In this document: piece by piece, positions 44,369-56,707 of the stretch
How the letters are laid out: each line of letters opens with the position of its first letter
Position numbering within the stretch: position 1 is the stretch's first letter
Assembly: GCA_030685065.1 (NCBI GenBank)
Contig: JAUXQH010000095.1
Coordinates: forward strand, 206,855 to 270,854
Direction: 5' to 3'
Length of the DNA stretch: 64,000 nucleotides
Origin: Pseudomonadota bacterium
GTDB taxonomy: Bacteria; Myxococcota_A; UBA796; SXON01
Position numbers and translations under genes: made by a program
Notes under the pieces: model-generated
The model's input: only the letters and a program-made list of their open reading frames with translations
What the model was told of the DNA's origin: nothing
Databases searched by the model: none

Positions 44369-45448
44369 ATGTGGCTCTTGCTCCTCCTGGGTTGCTGGGA
44401 CGTCGAACCGGCGGATCGCTCCCAGTGCGAGCTGGCGCACACCACGCGCGTCCTCACGGAAGACGGCGCCACCATCGCCCTCCACCGCCACGCGGCCAGC
44501 GGGCCCCCGGTGGTGCTGGTTCACGGCATCTCGAGCAACCACACCTTCTGGGACCTCGATCCGGCGCACTCCCTGGCGGCCTGGCTCCAGGCGCGCGGGC
44601 ACGACGTGTGGCTGCTCGACCTGCGCGGCCACGGCGCGGCGACGGTGAAGAAGAACGGCCAGCCCCAGCTCATGGGCTGGCGGGTGGACGACTACGGGCG
44701 CCACGACATGAAGGCCGCCGTCAATCACGTGCGCGCCTGCACCGGGTACGACCAGGTCGCGCTCGTGGGCCACTCCATGGGCGGGATGGTGGGGGCCATC
44801 TACGCCGCGACGGGCGGCGCCGACTCGCTCTCGGCGATGGTGCTCGTCGGCAGCCCGGGCACGTTCACCAAGGGCGATCCGATCCTGGGCCTCGCCCAGG
44901 CCGGCCTCGCGGCGGGCGGGTTCGCGCTCGCGTCGGTGGACAGCGCCTCGTTCAGCGCGCTCGCCGCCGACATGAGCCGCGGCCCGCTGAAGCTGACCAT
45001 CCAGGAGCGGCTCTACAACCCGAAAAACTTCGAGCCGGGCACGATCGACCGCATGCTCCGCTCGATCGTGAGCCCGATGTCGCGCGGCGAGATGCGCCAC
45101 TTCTTCCGCATGCTGCGCGACGAGCGGTTCCAGAGCTGGGACGGCACGATCGGCTACCTCGACGCGCTCGCGGACGTGAAGGTGCCCGCCTACCTCATCG
45201 TCGGCGCGGGCGATCGTCTCGTCGCGCCGGCGTGGGTCGAGGCCTACGCGCCCGCGTTCGGCGGCCCCGTCGAGGTGTTCCACGCGGGCATCGCGTCGGG
45301 CCTCGGAGAGGACTACGGCCACCTCGACCTCGGGCTCGGCGAGCGCGCCCCCACCGAGATCTTCCCCCGCATCGACGCCTGGCTCGACCGCTACCCGCCC
45401 GCGCGCGACGGCCAGCCGCCGACGCCCTTCGTCCATCCGGATCCGTAG
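44369..45448 (+). CDS. Lipoprotein alpha/beta-hydrolase
   Basis: A 359-residue protein with lipobox MWLLLLLGC (Cys9). The hydrolase fold has oxyanion loop VVLVHGISSNHTFW, nucleophile elbow GHSMGGM, an acid candidate in IVGAGDRLVAP and His in GEDYGHLDLGLG, all intact. It should be an active esterase/lipase at the envelope. The ATG at 44369 is preferred to the TTG at 44360. Lies just after the desaturase remnant, convergent with lgt (four-base gap). Confidence 0.8.
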   Translation: MWLLLLLGCWDVEPADRSQCELAHTTRVLTEDGATIALHRHAASGPPVVLVHGISSNHTFWDLDPAHSLAAWLQARGHDVWLLDLRGHGAATVKKNGQPQLMGWRVDDYGRHDMKAAVNHVRACTGYDQVALVGHSMGGMVGAIYAATGGADSLSAMVLVGSPGTFTKGDPILGLAQAGLAAGGFALASVDSASFSALAADMSRGPLKLTIQERLYNPKNFEPGTIDRMLRSIVSPMSRGEMRHFFRMLRDERFQSWDGTIGYLDALADVKVPAYLIVGAGDRLVAPAWVEAYAPAFGGPVEVFHAGIASGLGEDYGHLDLGLGERAPTEIFPRIDAWLDRYPPARDGQPPTPFVHPDP

Positions 45449-45452
45449 CGGA

Positions 45453-46358
45453 TCAGAGCCGCGGCGCGGAGGCTGTCTCGGGCTCGTCTTCGGGGCGGAA
45501 CGGGGTCTCCGGGGAGACGCCCTTGCGAAACTGCAGCAGGACGATGATCACGCCCGCGACCGCGACCGGGATCGAGATGAGCTGGGAGGTCGTGAACAGG
45601 CCGAAGTAGTCGAGCCCACGCACCTCGTCGCCGCGCATCGACTCGTTGATCGGCCGCCACATCGAGTAGAGCAGGAGCACGGACGCGATGACCTGCCCGT
45701 CGAACTTCCGGTAGCGCCAGATCACGGACGTGATGGCGAAGATCGTCAGCGCGGCGGCGGACTCCCAGAGCTGGGTCGGGTACACGACCACGTTGTTGTG
45801 GCCCACGCCGTGGCGGGTCATCTCGCCGAGGAAGGGGAAGTGCCCGAAGGCGAAGAGCTGCCCGCCGCTGAAGGTGTCGGGAAACAGCGGCGTGGCGTTC
45901 GTCGGCAGGCTGAACTCCGCGCCGTGGCAGCACCCGGCGAGAAAGCAGCCGATCCGGCCGAAGGCGAGCCCCAGCATCACGGTCGGGCCGATGACGTCGG
46001 CGAGCTTCCACGCGTCGATGCCCTTGCGCGTCGCGTACAGGACGGTCCCGATGCCCGCGAGGATGAACCCGCCGTAGAACGCGAAGCCCCCCTGCCACAG
46101 CCGGAAGAAGATCATCGGGTCAGCGAAGAACACGTCCGGCGTGGCCATCAGGAAGTGGAGGAGCCGCGCGCCCGCGAGCCCGAGCGAGATCGCGACGAGG
46201 TACACGCCCACCATCTTGTCGGGGTCGATGCCCACACGGGCCGCGCGCCGGTGCGACACGATCACCGCCGCGAGGAAGGCGAGCGTGATCATGAGGCCCC
46301 AGCTGTTGTAGGGGACCTCGCCGAAAGCCGTCTGCTGCGTGTGGAGGGTCGGGTACAT
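45453..46358 (-). CDS. lgt: Prolipoprotein diacylglyceryl transferase
   Basis: A 301-residue Lgt with about seven membrane helices. The phosphatidylglycerol-binding signature appears as GLAFGRIGCFLAGCCHG, plus FRLWQGGFAFYGGF (the H/YGG region) and YPTQLWES. It adds diacylglycerol to the lipobox cysteine, the first step for the many lipoproteins in this window. Start MYPTLHTQQT at 46358 is chosen; the ORF-track start adds an Arg/Gly leader. Confidence 0.95.
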   Translation of the reverse strand: MYPTLHTQQTAFGEVPYNSWGLMITLAFLAAVIVSHRRAARVGIDPDKMVGVYLVAISLGLAGARLLHFLMATPDVFFADPMIFFRLWQGGFAFYGGFILAGIGTVLYATRKGIDAWKLADVIGPTVMLGLAFGRIGCFLAGCCHGAEFSLPTNATPLFPDTFSGGQLFAFGHFPFLGEMTRHGVGHNNVVVYPTQLWESAAALTIFAITSVIWRYRKFDGQVIASVLLLYSMWRPINESMRGDEVRGLDYFGLFTTSQLISIPVAVAGVIIVLLQFRKGVSPETPFRPEDEPETASAPRL

Positions 46359-46507
46359 CGCCGGACGTCTATCGCGCCACCCGGGCGGAAGATTCCGCGC
46401 GCCCGGGAGGACGTGCGGCGCCCCCCTTGACGCCACCCCGCCGACGAGGGTCCGGCACCCCGCGACGGACGTCGGCGCTCTCCATCACCAAAGCCGGCGT
46501 TCTACCA

Positions 46508-46524
46508 TTGGCACACCGCGTGCT
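46508..46524 (+). promoter_or_regulatory. Candidate sigma-54 promoter for radC
   Basis: TTGGCACACCGCGTGCT has GG and GC exactly ten bases apart and differs from the YTGGCACr-N4-TTGCW consensus at one position. Expected start of transcription is near 46535, about 12 bases before the radC ATG and next to its ribosome site GGGAGG. Confidence 0.55.
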
Positions 46525-46546
46525 CGGGGCCCCGCCGGGAGGTCGG

Positions 46547-47200
46547 ATGCGACCAAGAGAACGGTACCTGCTCGCGGGCCCGGACGGCGCCGGGGCATCG
46601 GATCTGGTGGCGTTGGTGCTCGGCACCGGCGCGGGCGGGCGAACCGCGCGGGCCATCGCGACCGATCTGCTCGACAAGTTCGGGGGGCTCCGCGGCATCG
46701 CCACCGCGCCGCCGGCGGCGCTCGCGGCGGTTCGCGGGGTCGGCCCGGTTCGCGCCGTGCGCCTCCACGCCGGGATCACGCTCGGTCAGCGCGCGCGCGC
46801 CGACGTGGCGCCCACCCTCAGCGCCATCTCCGACGCCACCGACGCCGCGACGTGGTTCACGCCGGCGCTCGAGGGGCTCGACCACGAGGAGCTCCACGCG
46901 CTCTACCTCGACCGTCGCGGCCGGCCGCTCGCCTACCGCCGGCTCACCACGGGCAGCGACGCCGCCACGATCATCGATCCCCGCCAGATCCTCCGCCCCG
47001 CGATCGAGCTCGGCGCCACCTACGTCATCCTCGGCCACAACCACCCGAGCGGTGACCCCGAGCCGTCGGTAGAGGATGTACGCACGACCCGCATCGTCGC
47101 GTCGGCGGGAAAGACCCTCGGCGTCACCCTGCGCGACCACCTCGTGGTCGGCGGCGGGCGGTGGGTGTCGATGGGGAGCCGGGGGGAAGTGGGGGTTTAG
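46547..47200 (+). CDS. RadC-like JAB-domain protein
   Basis: A 217-residue RadC/YkfG-type protein. The helix-hairpin-helix part is visible (FGGLRGIATAPPAALAAVRGVGPVRAVRLHAG) and the JAMM zinc site is GHNHPSGDPEPSVED. RadC proteins were once called DNA-repair proteins; their activity is unsettled. The ATG at 46547 is preceded by GGGAGG and suits the family start RERYLLAG; the ORF track begins earlier at 46427. Stop abuts that of the convergent sigma-54 activator. Confidence 0.88.
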   Translation: MRPRERYLLAGPDGAGASDLVALVLGTGAGGRTARAIATDLLDKFGGLRGIATAPPAALAAVRGVGPVRAVRLHAGITLGQRARADVAPTLSAISDATDAATWFTPALEGLDHEELHALYLDRRGRPLAYRRLTTGSDAATIIDPRQILRPAIELGATYVILGHNHPSGDPEPSVEDVRTTRIVASAGKTLGVTLRDHLVVGGGRWVSMGSRGEVGV

Positions 47201-48814
47201 TCAGTCCTCGATCCCCCACCGGCGCAGCTTGTACAACAGGCTCGACCGCGCCACCCCGAGCATCCGCGCCGCCTGCGACCGGTTGCCGTTCGCCTTGCGC
47301 AGGGCTTCTACGATGACCTCCCGCTCGGCCTCCTCGATGGCGTTCCGGTTGGTCCACACCGCGGTCGTGCCGCTGTCGCGCTCGAGCGGGTTGAAGACGA
47401 GGCTCGCCGCGTCGATGGCGGGGCCGTAGAGCACGAAGGCCCGCGTCAACACGTTGCGCATCTCGCGGGCGTTGCCGGGCCACGGGTAGGCCTTGAGCGC
47501 CTCGTGCGCGTCGGGAGAGAGCGTGATGTTGGGGGAGATGCGCTTCGCGAGGGTCTCCGCGACGATGGGGATGTCGTCGGGGCGCTCGCGGAGGGTCGGG
47601 AGGCGCACGGCGAGCACGGCGAGGCGGAAGTAGAGGTCGGTGCGGAAGGTCCCCTTCTTCGAGTCCTCCATGAGGCTGCGGTTCGTGGCCGCGATCACCC
47701 GCACGTCGGGAAAGGTGGGCTCGCTCCCGCCGACGCGGCGCACCTCCCCGCTCTCGAGCGAGCGCAGGAGCTTGCTCTGGGCCTCCTCGGGCAGCTCGCC
47801 CACCTCGTCGAGGAACAGCGTTCCGGCGTCCGCGCGTTGGAACGCGCCGTCCCGACGCTCGGTGGCGCCGGTGAACGCCCCCTTCTCGTGTCCGAAGAGC
47901 TCCGACTCGAACAACGACGCGGTGATCGCCCCGCAGTTGAGCGCGACGAACGGCCGCCCGGCCCGCGGGCTCGCGTCGTGGAGGGCGCGCGCCGCGAGCT
48001 CCTTGCCGGTGCCCGACTCGCCGATGAGCAGCACGGGCGCGTGGTGCGCCGCCATCCGTCGCAACATCCCGAACGCACGCCGCATCGGCTCGGAGACGCC
48101 CACCATCTCGCCGAAGCGGTCGGCCATGGGGGCGTCCTCGCGCACGTCCCATCCCACGGCGAACTCGGTGTTTCCGATGCGGATCTCCTCGCCGGGAAAC
48201 ACCGGGAGGATGTCGCGGATGCGGGCCGGCCCGAGGAACGCCGCGCCCAGCCCGGGCTCGATCATCGTCCGCCCGTTGAGGAGCCGCACCCGCACGTGAT
48301 CCTTGACGAGCCCGGGGTCGGGCAGGACCACCCGGCTGCCGAACCCGCCCACCGCCACGCGCCCGCCGCGAAGCCGGAACCGCCGCCCCTCACCGGGGCC
48401 GCTCGCGATGGTGAGCCACGCCTCGGCGATCGTGAGCTGCTCGCCCCCGGAGGAGACGATCTCCTCCGCGCGCTGCTCGGTCTGCGCCTCCTCGGTCGGG
48501 GCGGCGAGCACGTCGGTGTGGATGTCGACCCGCGCGGTGAAGGGGCCGAAGCGCAACAGATCGCCGTGCTCGAGCTCGCACCGCGACACGCGCTCGCCGT
48601 TGCGAAAGGTGCCGTTGCTCGATCGGTCCACCAGCGACCAGCCACCGTGGTGCGGATCGATGAGGCAGTGCGAGCGGCTCACCTCGTCGTCGGGGAGCAC
48701 GACGTCGCAGTCGTCGACGCGTCCGATGCGGGTTCGGCCCTCGCGCAGGCGGGCGACGAACAACGGAGGATCCCCGGCCGCGTAGGGGCCTCGGTAGAAT
48801 TCGAGTCGCGCCAT
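47201..48814 (-). CDS. Sigma-54 activator with two FHA-type domains
   Basis: A 537-residue enhancer-binding protein. An N-terminal FHA domain ([24 protein letters not shown]...[13 protein letters not shown]) has the phosphothreonine-binding Arg, Ser and Asn. A second, degenerate FHA-like region (about 130-220, [15 protein letters not shown]) follows. The AAA+ core has GESGTGKE, the sigma-54 loop GAFTGA and [10 protein letters not shown], and the Fis-type helix-turn-helix is [26 protein letters not shown]. It likely reads Ser/Thr kinase signals, as many myxobacterial FHA activators do. Target genes unknown; a candidate sigma-54 promoter lies 0.7 kb away. Confidence 0.93.
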   Translation of the reverse strand: MARLEFYRGPYAAGDPPLFVARLREGRTRIGRVDDCDVVLPDDEVSRSHCLIDPHHGGWSLVDRSSNGTFRNGERVSRCELEHGDLLRFGPFTARVDIHTDVLAAPTEEAQTEQRAEEIVSSGGEQLTIAEAWLTIASGPGEGRRFRLRGGRVAVGGFGSRVVLPDPGLVKDHVRVRLLNGRTMIEPGLGAAFLGPARIRDILPVFPGEEIRIGNTEFAVGWDVREDAPMADRFGEMVGVSEPMRRAFGMLRRMAAHHAPVLLIGESGTGKELAARALHDASPRAGRPFVALNCGAITASLFESELFGHEKGAFTGATERRDGAFQRADAGTLFLDEVGELPEEAQSKLLRSLESGEVRRVGGSEPTFPDVRVIAATNRSLMEDSKKGTFRTDLYFRLAVLAVRLPTLRERPDDIPIVAETLAKRISPNITLSPDAHEALKAYPWPGNAREMRNVLTRAFVLYGPAIDAASLVFNPLERDSGTTAVWTNRNAIEEAEREVIVEALRKANGNRSQAARMLGVARSSLLYKLRRWGIED

Positions 48815-48848
48815 GCGCGGATGTTACCACCAGTGCGATGAGACGCGG

Positions 48849-49376
48849 ATGATCCCGATCGTTGCGCTGCTTGGCTGCGTGGCCGCCTGGCGCCCGGACG
48901 CGCCGGGGCGGTTCGACCTCGTGGTGCCCGACGGGTGGACGATCACCCAGAACCGCCGTTGGCTCGGCAACGACGTGTTCGTCCTGGTCGAACCCGCCGC
49001 GCGCGCCACCATCACGATCCAGCTCCTCCGGGTCGACGCGGCCTCGGCCGACGTGCCCCTCGATCTGCTCGCGGAGACCCGCGCCCTGTCCATGGGCCGC
49101 ACCCTCGGCGTGGTGAACTCCCGCTCGGAGATGCACCACATCGCGCTCGACGACCACGAGGCCTGGGCGGTGACCGGGCGGCGGAAGTGGCAATTCGTGG
49201 AGGGCGACTACACCGCGGTGTTCGCACGCGTCGGGCCGCACGTGGCCGCGATCACGCTCCAGGCGCCGGCCGGCCAGCTCGACACCGTCCTGCTCGGCTG
49301 GTCCATCGTCCTCCAGACCCTGCGCTTCCCCCGCGATCCGATCTCCCCCGACGCGCCCCAGTTCGAGGTGGACTGA
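48849..49376 (+). CDS. Predicted lipoprotein
   Basis: A 175-residue protein starting MIPIVALLGCVAAW (lipidation expected at Cys10); the ORF-track start at 48813 would hide this signal. The mature domain (RFDLVVPDGWTITQNRRWLGNDVFVLVEP...FVEGDYTAVFARVGPHVAAITLQA) resembles small PsbP/DUF1795-type beta proteins that begin with 'P.GW', a weak likeness. Divergent from the FHA activator and coupled (TGATG) to the next gene. Confidence 0.6.
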   Translation: MIPIVALLGCVAAWRPDAPGRFDLVVPDGWTITQNRRWLGNDVFVLVEPAARATITIQLLRVDAASADVPLDLLAETRALSMGRTLGVVNSRSEMHHIALDDHEAWAVTGRRKWQFVEGDYTAVFARVGPHVAAITLQAPAGQLDTVLLGWSIVLQTLRFPRDPISPDAPQFEVD

Positions 49377-50203
49377 TGGCGCGGCTCCGCTGCGAGGTCC
49401 TCGAGCGGGAGGGCGCCCTCCCCCGGATCGTGCGGGACGAGGCGGGCAGGGTCCTGCGCCTCCACCGCGACGCGCCGCCCGCGGGCGCCGACTGGCTCGG
49501 GCACATCGGTGGCATCGGGGTCTGGGCGACCCCGAACGAGGGTGCCGACACGATGGATGCGCTCGAGGTGGTCTGGCTCGACACGCCGGCCCTCGACGAG
49601 GTGGGCGTCGTCGTCGGCCCCGATCGCGGCGACGCCCTGGGCTTGTTCGACTCCCCGACCAGCGCGGCGACCGGCGAGCACACCGAGGGCGCGCCTTCGG
49701 GGTTCGACCGCGCGGGCGAGCAGCGCCGCACCTCAGTGCTCGCGTGGATCGCCGCCGAGGAGGGCCATGCCCTCGCCCCGCCGCAGGGAGACGAGCCCGT
49801 CCAGGGACCTCCGTGCCAGCCCCTCAAGCGCCTGGTGGCCGACGAGCCGCTCGATCCGCTCCCGGCGCTCGAGGGCGTGCCTCGGCCCCGCCCGACTGCG
49901 CTCGCCTCGGCCCCGCGGCGCGAGCTGGCGCCCGAGCGCGAGGACACGGCCACCCAGATCGAAGGGCTCGAGGGCATGCTCGACCGACGCTACGAGGCCG
50001 ACGCGACCTCGCCGGACGGCGCCCCCCCGCTCGACACCCTCCCGCGGCGAGACAGCCTGGCTGGCGCGCGGGCACCCGACGCGCGCGACTCGGACGGTGG
50101 CCCGCCCGACGCGACCCTCTCAGGCGCGACGGCCCCACGGCTCGCGCTGCTGTTCGCGCTGGCGGCCGCGGTGATCGCCTGGGCGCTGCAAGCGGCCGGG
50201 TGA
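49376..50203 (+). CDS. Protein of unknown function with C-terminal membrane helix
   Basis: A 275-residue protein. The first 95 residues look folded (MARLRCEVLEREGALPRIVRDEAGRVLRLHRDAP...LEVVWLDTPALDEVGVVVG), the middle is a long Pro/Ala/Arg/Asp-rich disordered stretch, and the last 20 residues are one helix (RLALLFALAAAVIAWALQAAG), so it is probably tail-anchored. No family recognised. Start overlaps the upstream lipoprotein stop by one base. Convergent with tgt. Confidence 0.6.
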   Translation: MARLRCEVLEREGALPRIVRDEAGRVLRLHRDAPPAGADWLGHIGGIGVWATPNEGADTMDALEVVWLDTPALDEVGVVVGPDRGDALGLFDSPTSAATGEHTEGAPSGFDRAGEQRRTSVLAWIAAEEGHALAPPQGDEPVQGPPCQPLKRLVADEPLDPLPALEGVPRPRPTALASAPRRELAPEREDTATQIEGLEGMLDRRYEADATSPDGAPPLDTLPRRDSLAGARAPDARDSDGGPPDATLSGATAPRLALLFALAAAVIAWALQAAG

Positions 50204-50213
50204 ACGACCGCCA

Positions 50214-53115
<2,902 letters not shown>

Positions 53116-53128
53116 TACGGGGTTAGCT

Positions 53129-53152
53129 CCCGCTCGGGCGGGGGCGAGCGGG
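53129..53152. terminator. Hairpin between convergent PP2C and redoxin genes
   Basis: CCCGCTCG-GGCGGGGG-CGAGCGGG has perfect eight-base arms, placed between the two stops (53115 and 53156). A likely bidirectional terminator-type structure, without T-runs. Confidence 0.45.
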
Positions 53153-53155
53153 CCG

Positions 53156-53737
53156 TCAGTCCGTCAGGAACGGCGCCAACAGCACCTCGAGGCTCGCCTC
53201 GAGGTCCTCCTTGGGGGCGCCGAGCGCCTCGATGTCGCCCGACGCGTTCACCACCACGGTGAGCGGGAATTGACGCGCCCCATACCGATCGATCACCACC
53301 CGATGGGCGTCCCGCAGCACCGGGAATTCGAGCCGCTGGCCCTCGACCCACGCCGAGAGCGTGGCCAATTCGCCGCCATCGGCGACGATCGCCAGGAAGC
53401 GCGCGCCTCGATTGCCGTACTTGCGGTGCAGGCGGTTGAGGGCCTGGAGCTGGCCCTCGGATCCGCTCTTCTGGACGAAGTGGATGACCACCACGCGAGC
53501 CGGGAAGCCGGGAAGCACGCCCGTGAAGTCCGAGAGCGCCACGGTCGGCCGGGCGACCGCGCGAAGCGACGCCTCCTCGTTCAATGCGGGGAGGGAGAAC
53601 AACAAGGCGGCATCGCCGACGTGGACGTTCGGCCCTGGGAGGGGCGCGGCGGTGGCGGGCGCGATCAGGGCCAGGGCGAACAGGAGCGAGGTGAGCACGG
53701 AGCCTCCCAGGTGGAATCGGCTAACCACGACGCGCAC
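53156..53737 (-). CDS. Exported thioredoxin-fold protein lacking the CxxC motif
   Basis: A 193-residue protein with signal peptide (LTSLLFALALIAPATAAP) and an AhpC/TlpA-type fold: VVVIHFVQKSGSEGQLQALNRLHRKYGN, FLAIVADG, FPVLRDAHRVVIDRYGARQFPLTVVVNASG (cis-Pro present). Where TlpA/ResA have WCxxC it reads QKSGSEGQ, so there is no redox cysteine. It may be a binding or chaperone derivative. Convergent with the PP2C gene and divergent from the nucleotidyltransferase gene. Confidence 0.7.
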   Translation of the reverse strand: MRVVVSRFHLGGSVLTSLLFALALIAPATAAPLPGPNVHVGDAALLFSLPALNEEASLRAVARPTVALSDFTGVLPGFPARVVVIHFVQKSGSEGQLQALNRLHRKYGNRGARFLAIVADGGELATLSAWVEGQRLEFPVLRDAHRVVIDRYGARQFPLTVVVNASGDIEALGAPKEDLEASLEVLLAPFLTD

Positions 53738-53814
53738 GGGGCGCCCTGGTGATCCCTGCTTGGGGCGAAACTCCGGCGACTCCTGCGGTGGGCGGGGCGA
53801 TAGGAGCCCATCCG

Positions 53815-55014
53815 ATGATCCCCGAACCGCTGCGCGACCTGTTCGTCCGCTTCCACGACGCGGGGGGGCGCGCCCTCGTCGTGGGCGGCTCCGTGCGCGA
53901 CTCGCTGCTCGGCCAGCCCGGGAAGGACCTGGACATCGAGGTGCACGGGCTCCCCCTCGACGACGTGCTGCGCATCCTGCGGCGCCTGGGGCCCGTGAAC
54001 GAGGTCGGGCGCGCGTTCGGGGTGCTCAAGGTGCGCTACGACGGCACCGAGCTGGACGTGAGCCTGCCCCGACGCGACCAGCGCGAGGGCGTAGGCCACA
54101 CCGGGATCCGCGCCACGTGTGACCCCGACCTGGGCGTCAAGGAAGCCGCCCGTCGTCGCGATCTCACGATCAACGCCATCGCCTACGACCCGCTCACGGG
54201 CGCCTACGAGGATCCCTTCGGCGGCCGCGAAGACCTCGCTCGGCACCTGCTTCGCGCGGTCGATCCGCGCACCTTCGGGGAGGACCCGCTCCGCGCGCTC
54301 CGCGTCGCGCAGTTCGCCGCCCGGTTCGACTACGCGGTGGATCCCGAGCTCGAGGCCCTCTGCGCGGCCATGCCGCTTCAAGAGCTCCCGCCGGAGCGCA
54401 TCCGCGGCGAGGTCGAAAAGCTGCTGCTCAAGGGGCGGGCGCTCGCGGCCGGATGGGCCTTCGCGCAGCGCGCCGGCATCTGGAAAAAGGTGCTCCCGGA
54501 GTGGGAGGACGCCCCCGAAGCCCTCGACCGCATCGCGCGAGTGCCGGTCGAGGAGCCGTTTCGTCGGCTCGCGTTGCTGTATGCGGCCGCGTGCGCGCAC
54601 AATACACCGGCGGAGGTCGAGCGCGTCCTCGACCGACTCCGGGTGTTCCGCGTCGCCGGCTACCCCGTGCGCCGCATGGTGCTCTCCCTGGTTTCCCGCC
54701 GCGATCTCGCCCGCGGCACCCCCGACGATGCGACGGTTCGACGCCTCGCCGAGGAGGGCGACATGGACCTCCTCGCCGCGCTCGTCGAGTCCCCGGCGCT
54801 GCTCGACGCGGCCTCCCGGCTCGGAGTGCGCCACGCCCCGCTCCCGACGCTGCTCTCCGGCGCGGAGCTCACCGCGCTCGGCGTGCCGCCGGGCCCCGAG
54901 ATGGGCCGGCTGCTCGCGGCCCTGCGCGCGCGCCAGCTCGAGGGGGCGATCTCCACCTCGGCGGAAGCGCGCTGCGAGCTCGCGCGTTTGTTGGAAGCCG
55001 AACGGAGCCCGTGA
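53815..55014 (+). CDS. tRNA CCA-adding/poly(A) polymerase family nucleotidyltransferase
   Basis: A 399-residue class II nucleotidyltransferase. Motif A is LVVGGSVRDSLLGQPGKDLDIEVHG with the two metal-binding Asps, followed by ARRRDLTINAIAYDPLTG and GEDPLRALRVAQFAARF. Both tRNA genes in this window encode their own CCA, so it may serve repair or other tRNAs, or act as a poly(A) polymerase; the sequence does not decide. The ATG at 53815 has AGGAG eight bases upstream; 53749 in the ORF track is less likely. Confidence 0.85.
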   Translation: MIPEPLRDLFVRFHDAGGRALVVGGSVRDSLLGQPGKDLDIEVHGLPLDDVLRILRRLGPVNEVGRAFGVLKVRYDGTELDVSLPRRDQREGVGHTGIRATCDPDLGVKEAARRRDLTINAIAYDPLTGAYEDPFGGREDLARHLLRAVDPRTFGEDPLRALRVAQFAARFDYAVDPELEALCAAMPLQELPPERIRGEVEKLLLKGRALAAGWAFAQRAGIWKKVLPEWEDAPEALDRIARVPVEEPFRRLALLYAAACAHNTPAEVERVLDRLRVFRVAGYPVRRMVLSLVSRRDLARGTPDDATVRRLAEEGDMDLLAALVESPALLDAASRLGVRHAPLPTLLSGAELTALGVPPGPEMGRLLAALRARQLEGAISTSAEARCELARLLEAERSP

Positions 55015-55027
55015 CATAGTGCCCCCG

Positions 55028-56563
55028 ATGAATCCCCGGACCGTCTTCCACTGCACGTGCGCCCTTGCCCTGCTCGTCCTCCACGCGCCGGCGCTCGCGG
55101 CCCCTGCCGCCTCCCCGCCGCCGCCTCCCGCGCCATCCCCGGCCCCTTCGGGTGTCGCCGGGGCCGAGGCCGCTACAGCGGCGGGGCTGCGCGTCTCCGC
55201 GGACGTGCACGACGAGTACCTGGCCGGGTTTCCGATGCTCGTCACGGTGACCGTCCGGAACGACACCGACAAGCCGCTCCCGTTCCCCGATCTCGGCGCG
55301 CGGCCCCACCTCGTGCGCTTCACGATGAAGAGCGGCGGCACGCGCTGGGAGCGCTACACGACGCCCCCGGCGGTCGAGCCGACCACGATGTGGGCCATCC
55401 CGGCGCGCGCTCAGCGAAAGGTCACGCTCGAGATCCCCTCCTCGAGCGGGCTCGCCGCGGGCGCCTGGGAGCTGGGCGTCGCGGTGCACGACAGTGCGGT
55501 CGTCACCCTCCCCTCCCAGCGCGTGCGCCTCGCCCCCGCCGCCCCCGTCGGGGGCTCGTACTCCTGGGAGGCCGCCATCCAGCAGTCCGTGGGGGCCATG
55601 GTGCCCTGGGTGCACCAGGCCGCGGGCGGCTTCGACCTGTACTTGATGCAGCTCGACCCCAAGGCGCCCACGCGCGTGGTGGGGCAGTTCTTCCTCGCGC
55701 GGCTCCCGGCCCGCATGGAGCCCACGCTCTCCCGCGCGCGCCCGGCGGACGCGCTCTCCCGCTACCTCTACTGGCAGTCCGGCCCGCAAACGTACACGTT
55801 CGCCCGGCTCGAAGGGCCGACGCTCCGGGGCAAGCCCCGCGCGGTCTCCATCCCGTACCCCACGTCCGAGCTCCTCGGCCGCGGCGGCACGGACGCGCGG
55901 GGCGGCGTCGTGATCCCGATGTGGGTGCCGGACCCCGCGGGCACCAGCGGGACCGTATTCGCGCTGTGTGTCGATGATCGCGGTAGCCAGATCCTCCGCA
56001 AGGTGGCCCACCTCCCCGCGCGCCCCAGCGCGGTCAACACCGCGGTCGACGCGGGCTCCAACCTCGTGCTCGCGGTGGGACACGCCGCAGGCGTCGATGT
56101 GTACCGCATCGATCCGGCGCTGCCCGCGGAGATCGGCGTGCGCGGCAGCCGCGTCACCCCCCTCACCGACGGGTGGACCGCCGCCGCGCTGGCGTTCGAC
56201 ACCCTCCCCGATCGCGGCGACCACGCCGGTGGCCTCGCGCTGCTCTCCGTCCTCACGCACGGGGACACCTACCGCTCCGTGTGGTCCGACCTGTCGGGCA
56301 AGGTGGTCGAGGAGTCCCCGCCGCTCCCCTGGACCGCGCCCGGAAGCGTGGTGTCGCTCCTCCCCGCTGGATTCGGACCGTTCTACTACCTCACCCAGGA
56401 AGCGGGCGGCGCGGTCTGGTACGGCGTTCAGGGCGCCGCGCCCCAGAAGCTCGACGGCGCGAAGCCGGGTACGCTCTGGCCGGGCGCCGAGGCCGTGCAG
56501 CTCCGGCGCATCGTCCCGGGGACCGTGATCGAGGATCGCACCGTCGGGACGCTGGCCCAGTAG
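55028..56563 (+). CDS. Large exported protein of unknown function
   Basis: A 511-residue protein with signal peptide (ALALLVLHAPALAAP), a Pro-rich linker, a beta-sandwich part (LVTVTVRNDTDKPLPFPDLGARPHLVRFTMKSG, like an intracellular proteinase-inhibitor or Ig-type fold), then about 300 residues that read like propeller blades (VVSLLPAGFGPFYYLTQEAGGAVWYGVQG). No family is recognised with confidence. It begins 13 bases after the nucleotidyltransferase gene and may share its transcript. Confidence 0.65.
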   Translation: MNPRTVFHCTCALALLVLHAPALAAPAASPPPPPAPSPAPSGVAGAEAATAAGLRVSADVHDEYLAGFPMLVTVTVRNDTDKPLPFPDLGARPHLVRFTMKSGGTRWERYTTPPAVEPTTMWAIPARAQRKVTLEIPSSSGLAAGAWELGVAVHDSAVVTLPSQRVRLAPAAPVGGSYSWEAAIQQSVGAMVPWVHQAAGGFDLYLMQLDPKAPTRVVGQFFLARLPARMEPTLSRARPADALSRYLYWQSGPQTYTFARLEGPTLRGKPRAVSIPYPTSELLGRGGTDARGGVVIPMWVPDPAGTSGTVFALCVDDRGSQILRKVAHLPARPSAVNTAVDAGSNLVLAVGHAAGVDVYRIDPALPAEIGVRGSRVTPLTDGWTAAALAFDTLPDRGDHAGGLALLSVLTHGDTYRSVWSDLSGKVVEESPPLPWTAPGSVVSLLPAGFGPFYYLTQEAGGAVWYGVQGAAPQKLDGAKPGTLWPGAEAVQLRRIVPGTVIEDRTVGTLAQ

Positions 56564-56593
56564 CCAGGTCCGCGGTCAGGATGGGCGCGGCGG

Positions 56594-56618
56594 GGCCCGT
56601 CGCCTCGGGGACGGGGCC
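56594..56618. terminator. Bulged hairpin in a convergent gap
   Basis: GGCCCGTC and GACGGGGCC pair with one bulged G, in the 144-base gap between convergent genes (stops at 56563 and 56708). Possible terminator; no T-run. Confidence 0.3.
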
Positions 56619-56707
56619 ACGTCGCTCGGAGACAGCGGCCAAAACGCGAAACGGGGATGGTTTCCCACCCCCGCGCGCTGATCCCCGGTTGAACGAGGGA
56701 CCTCGGA

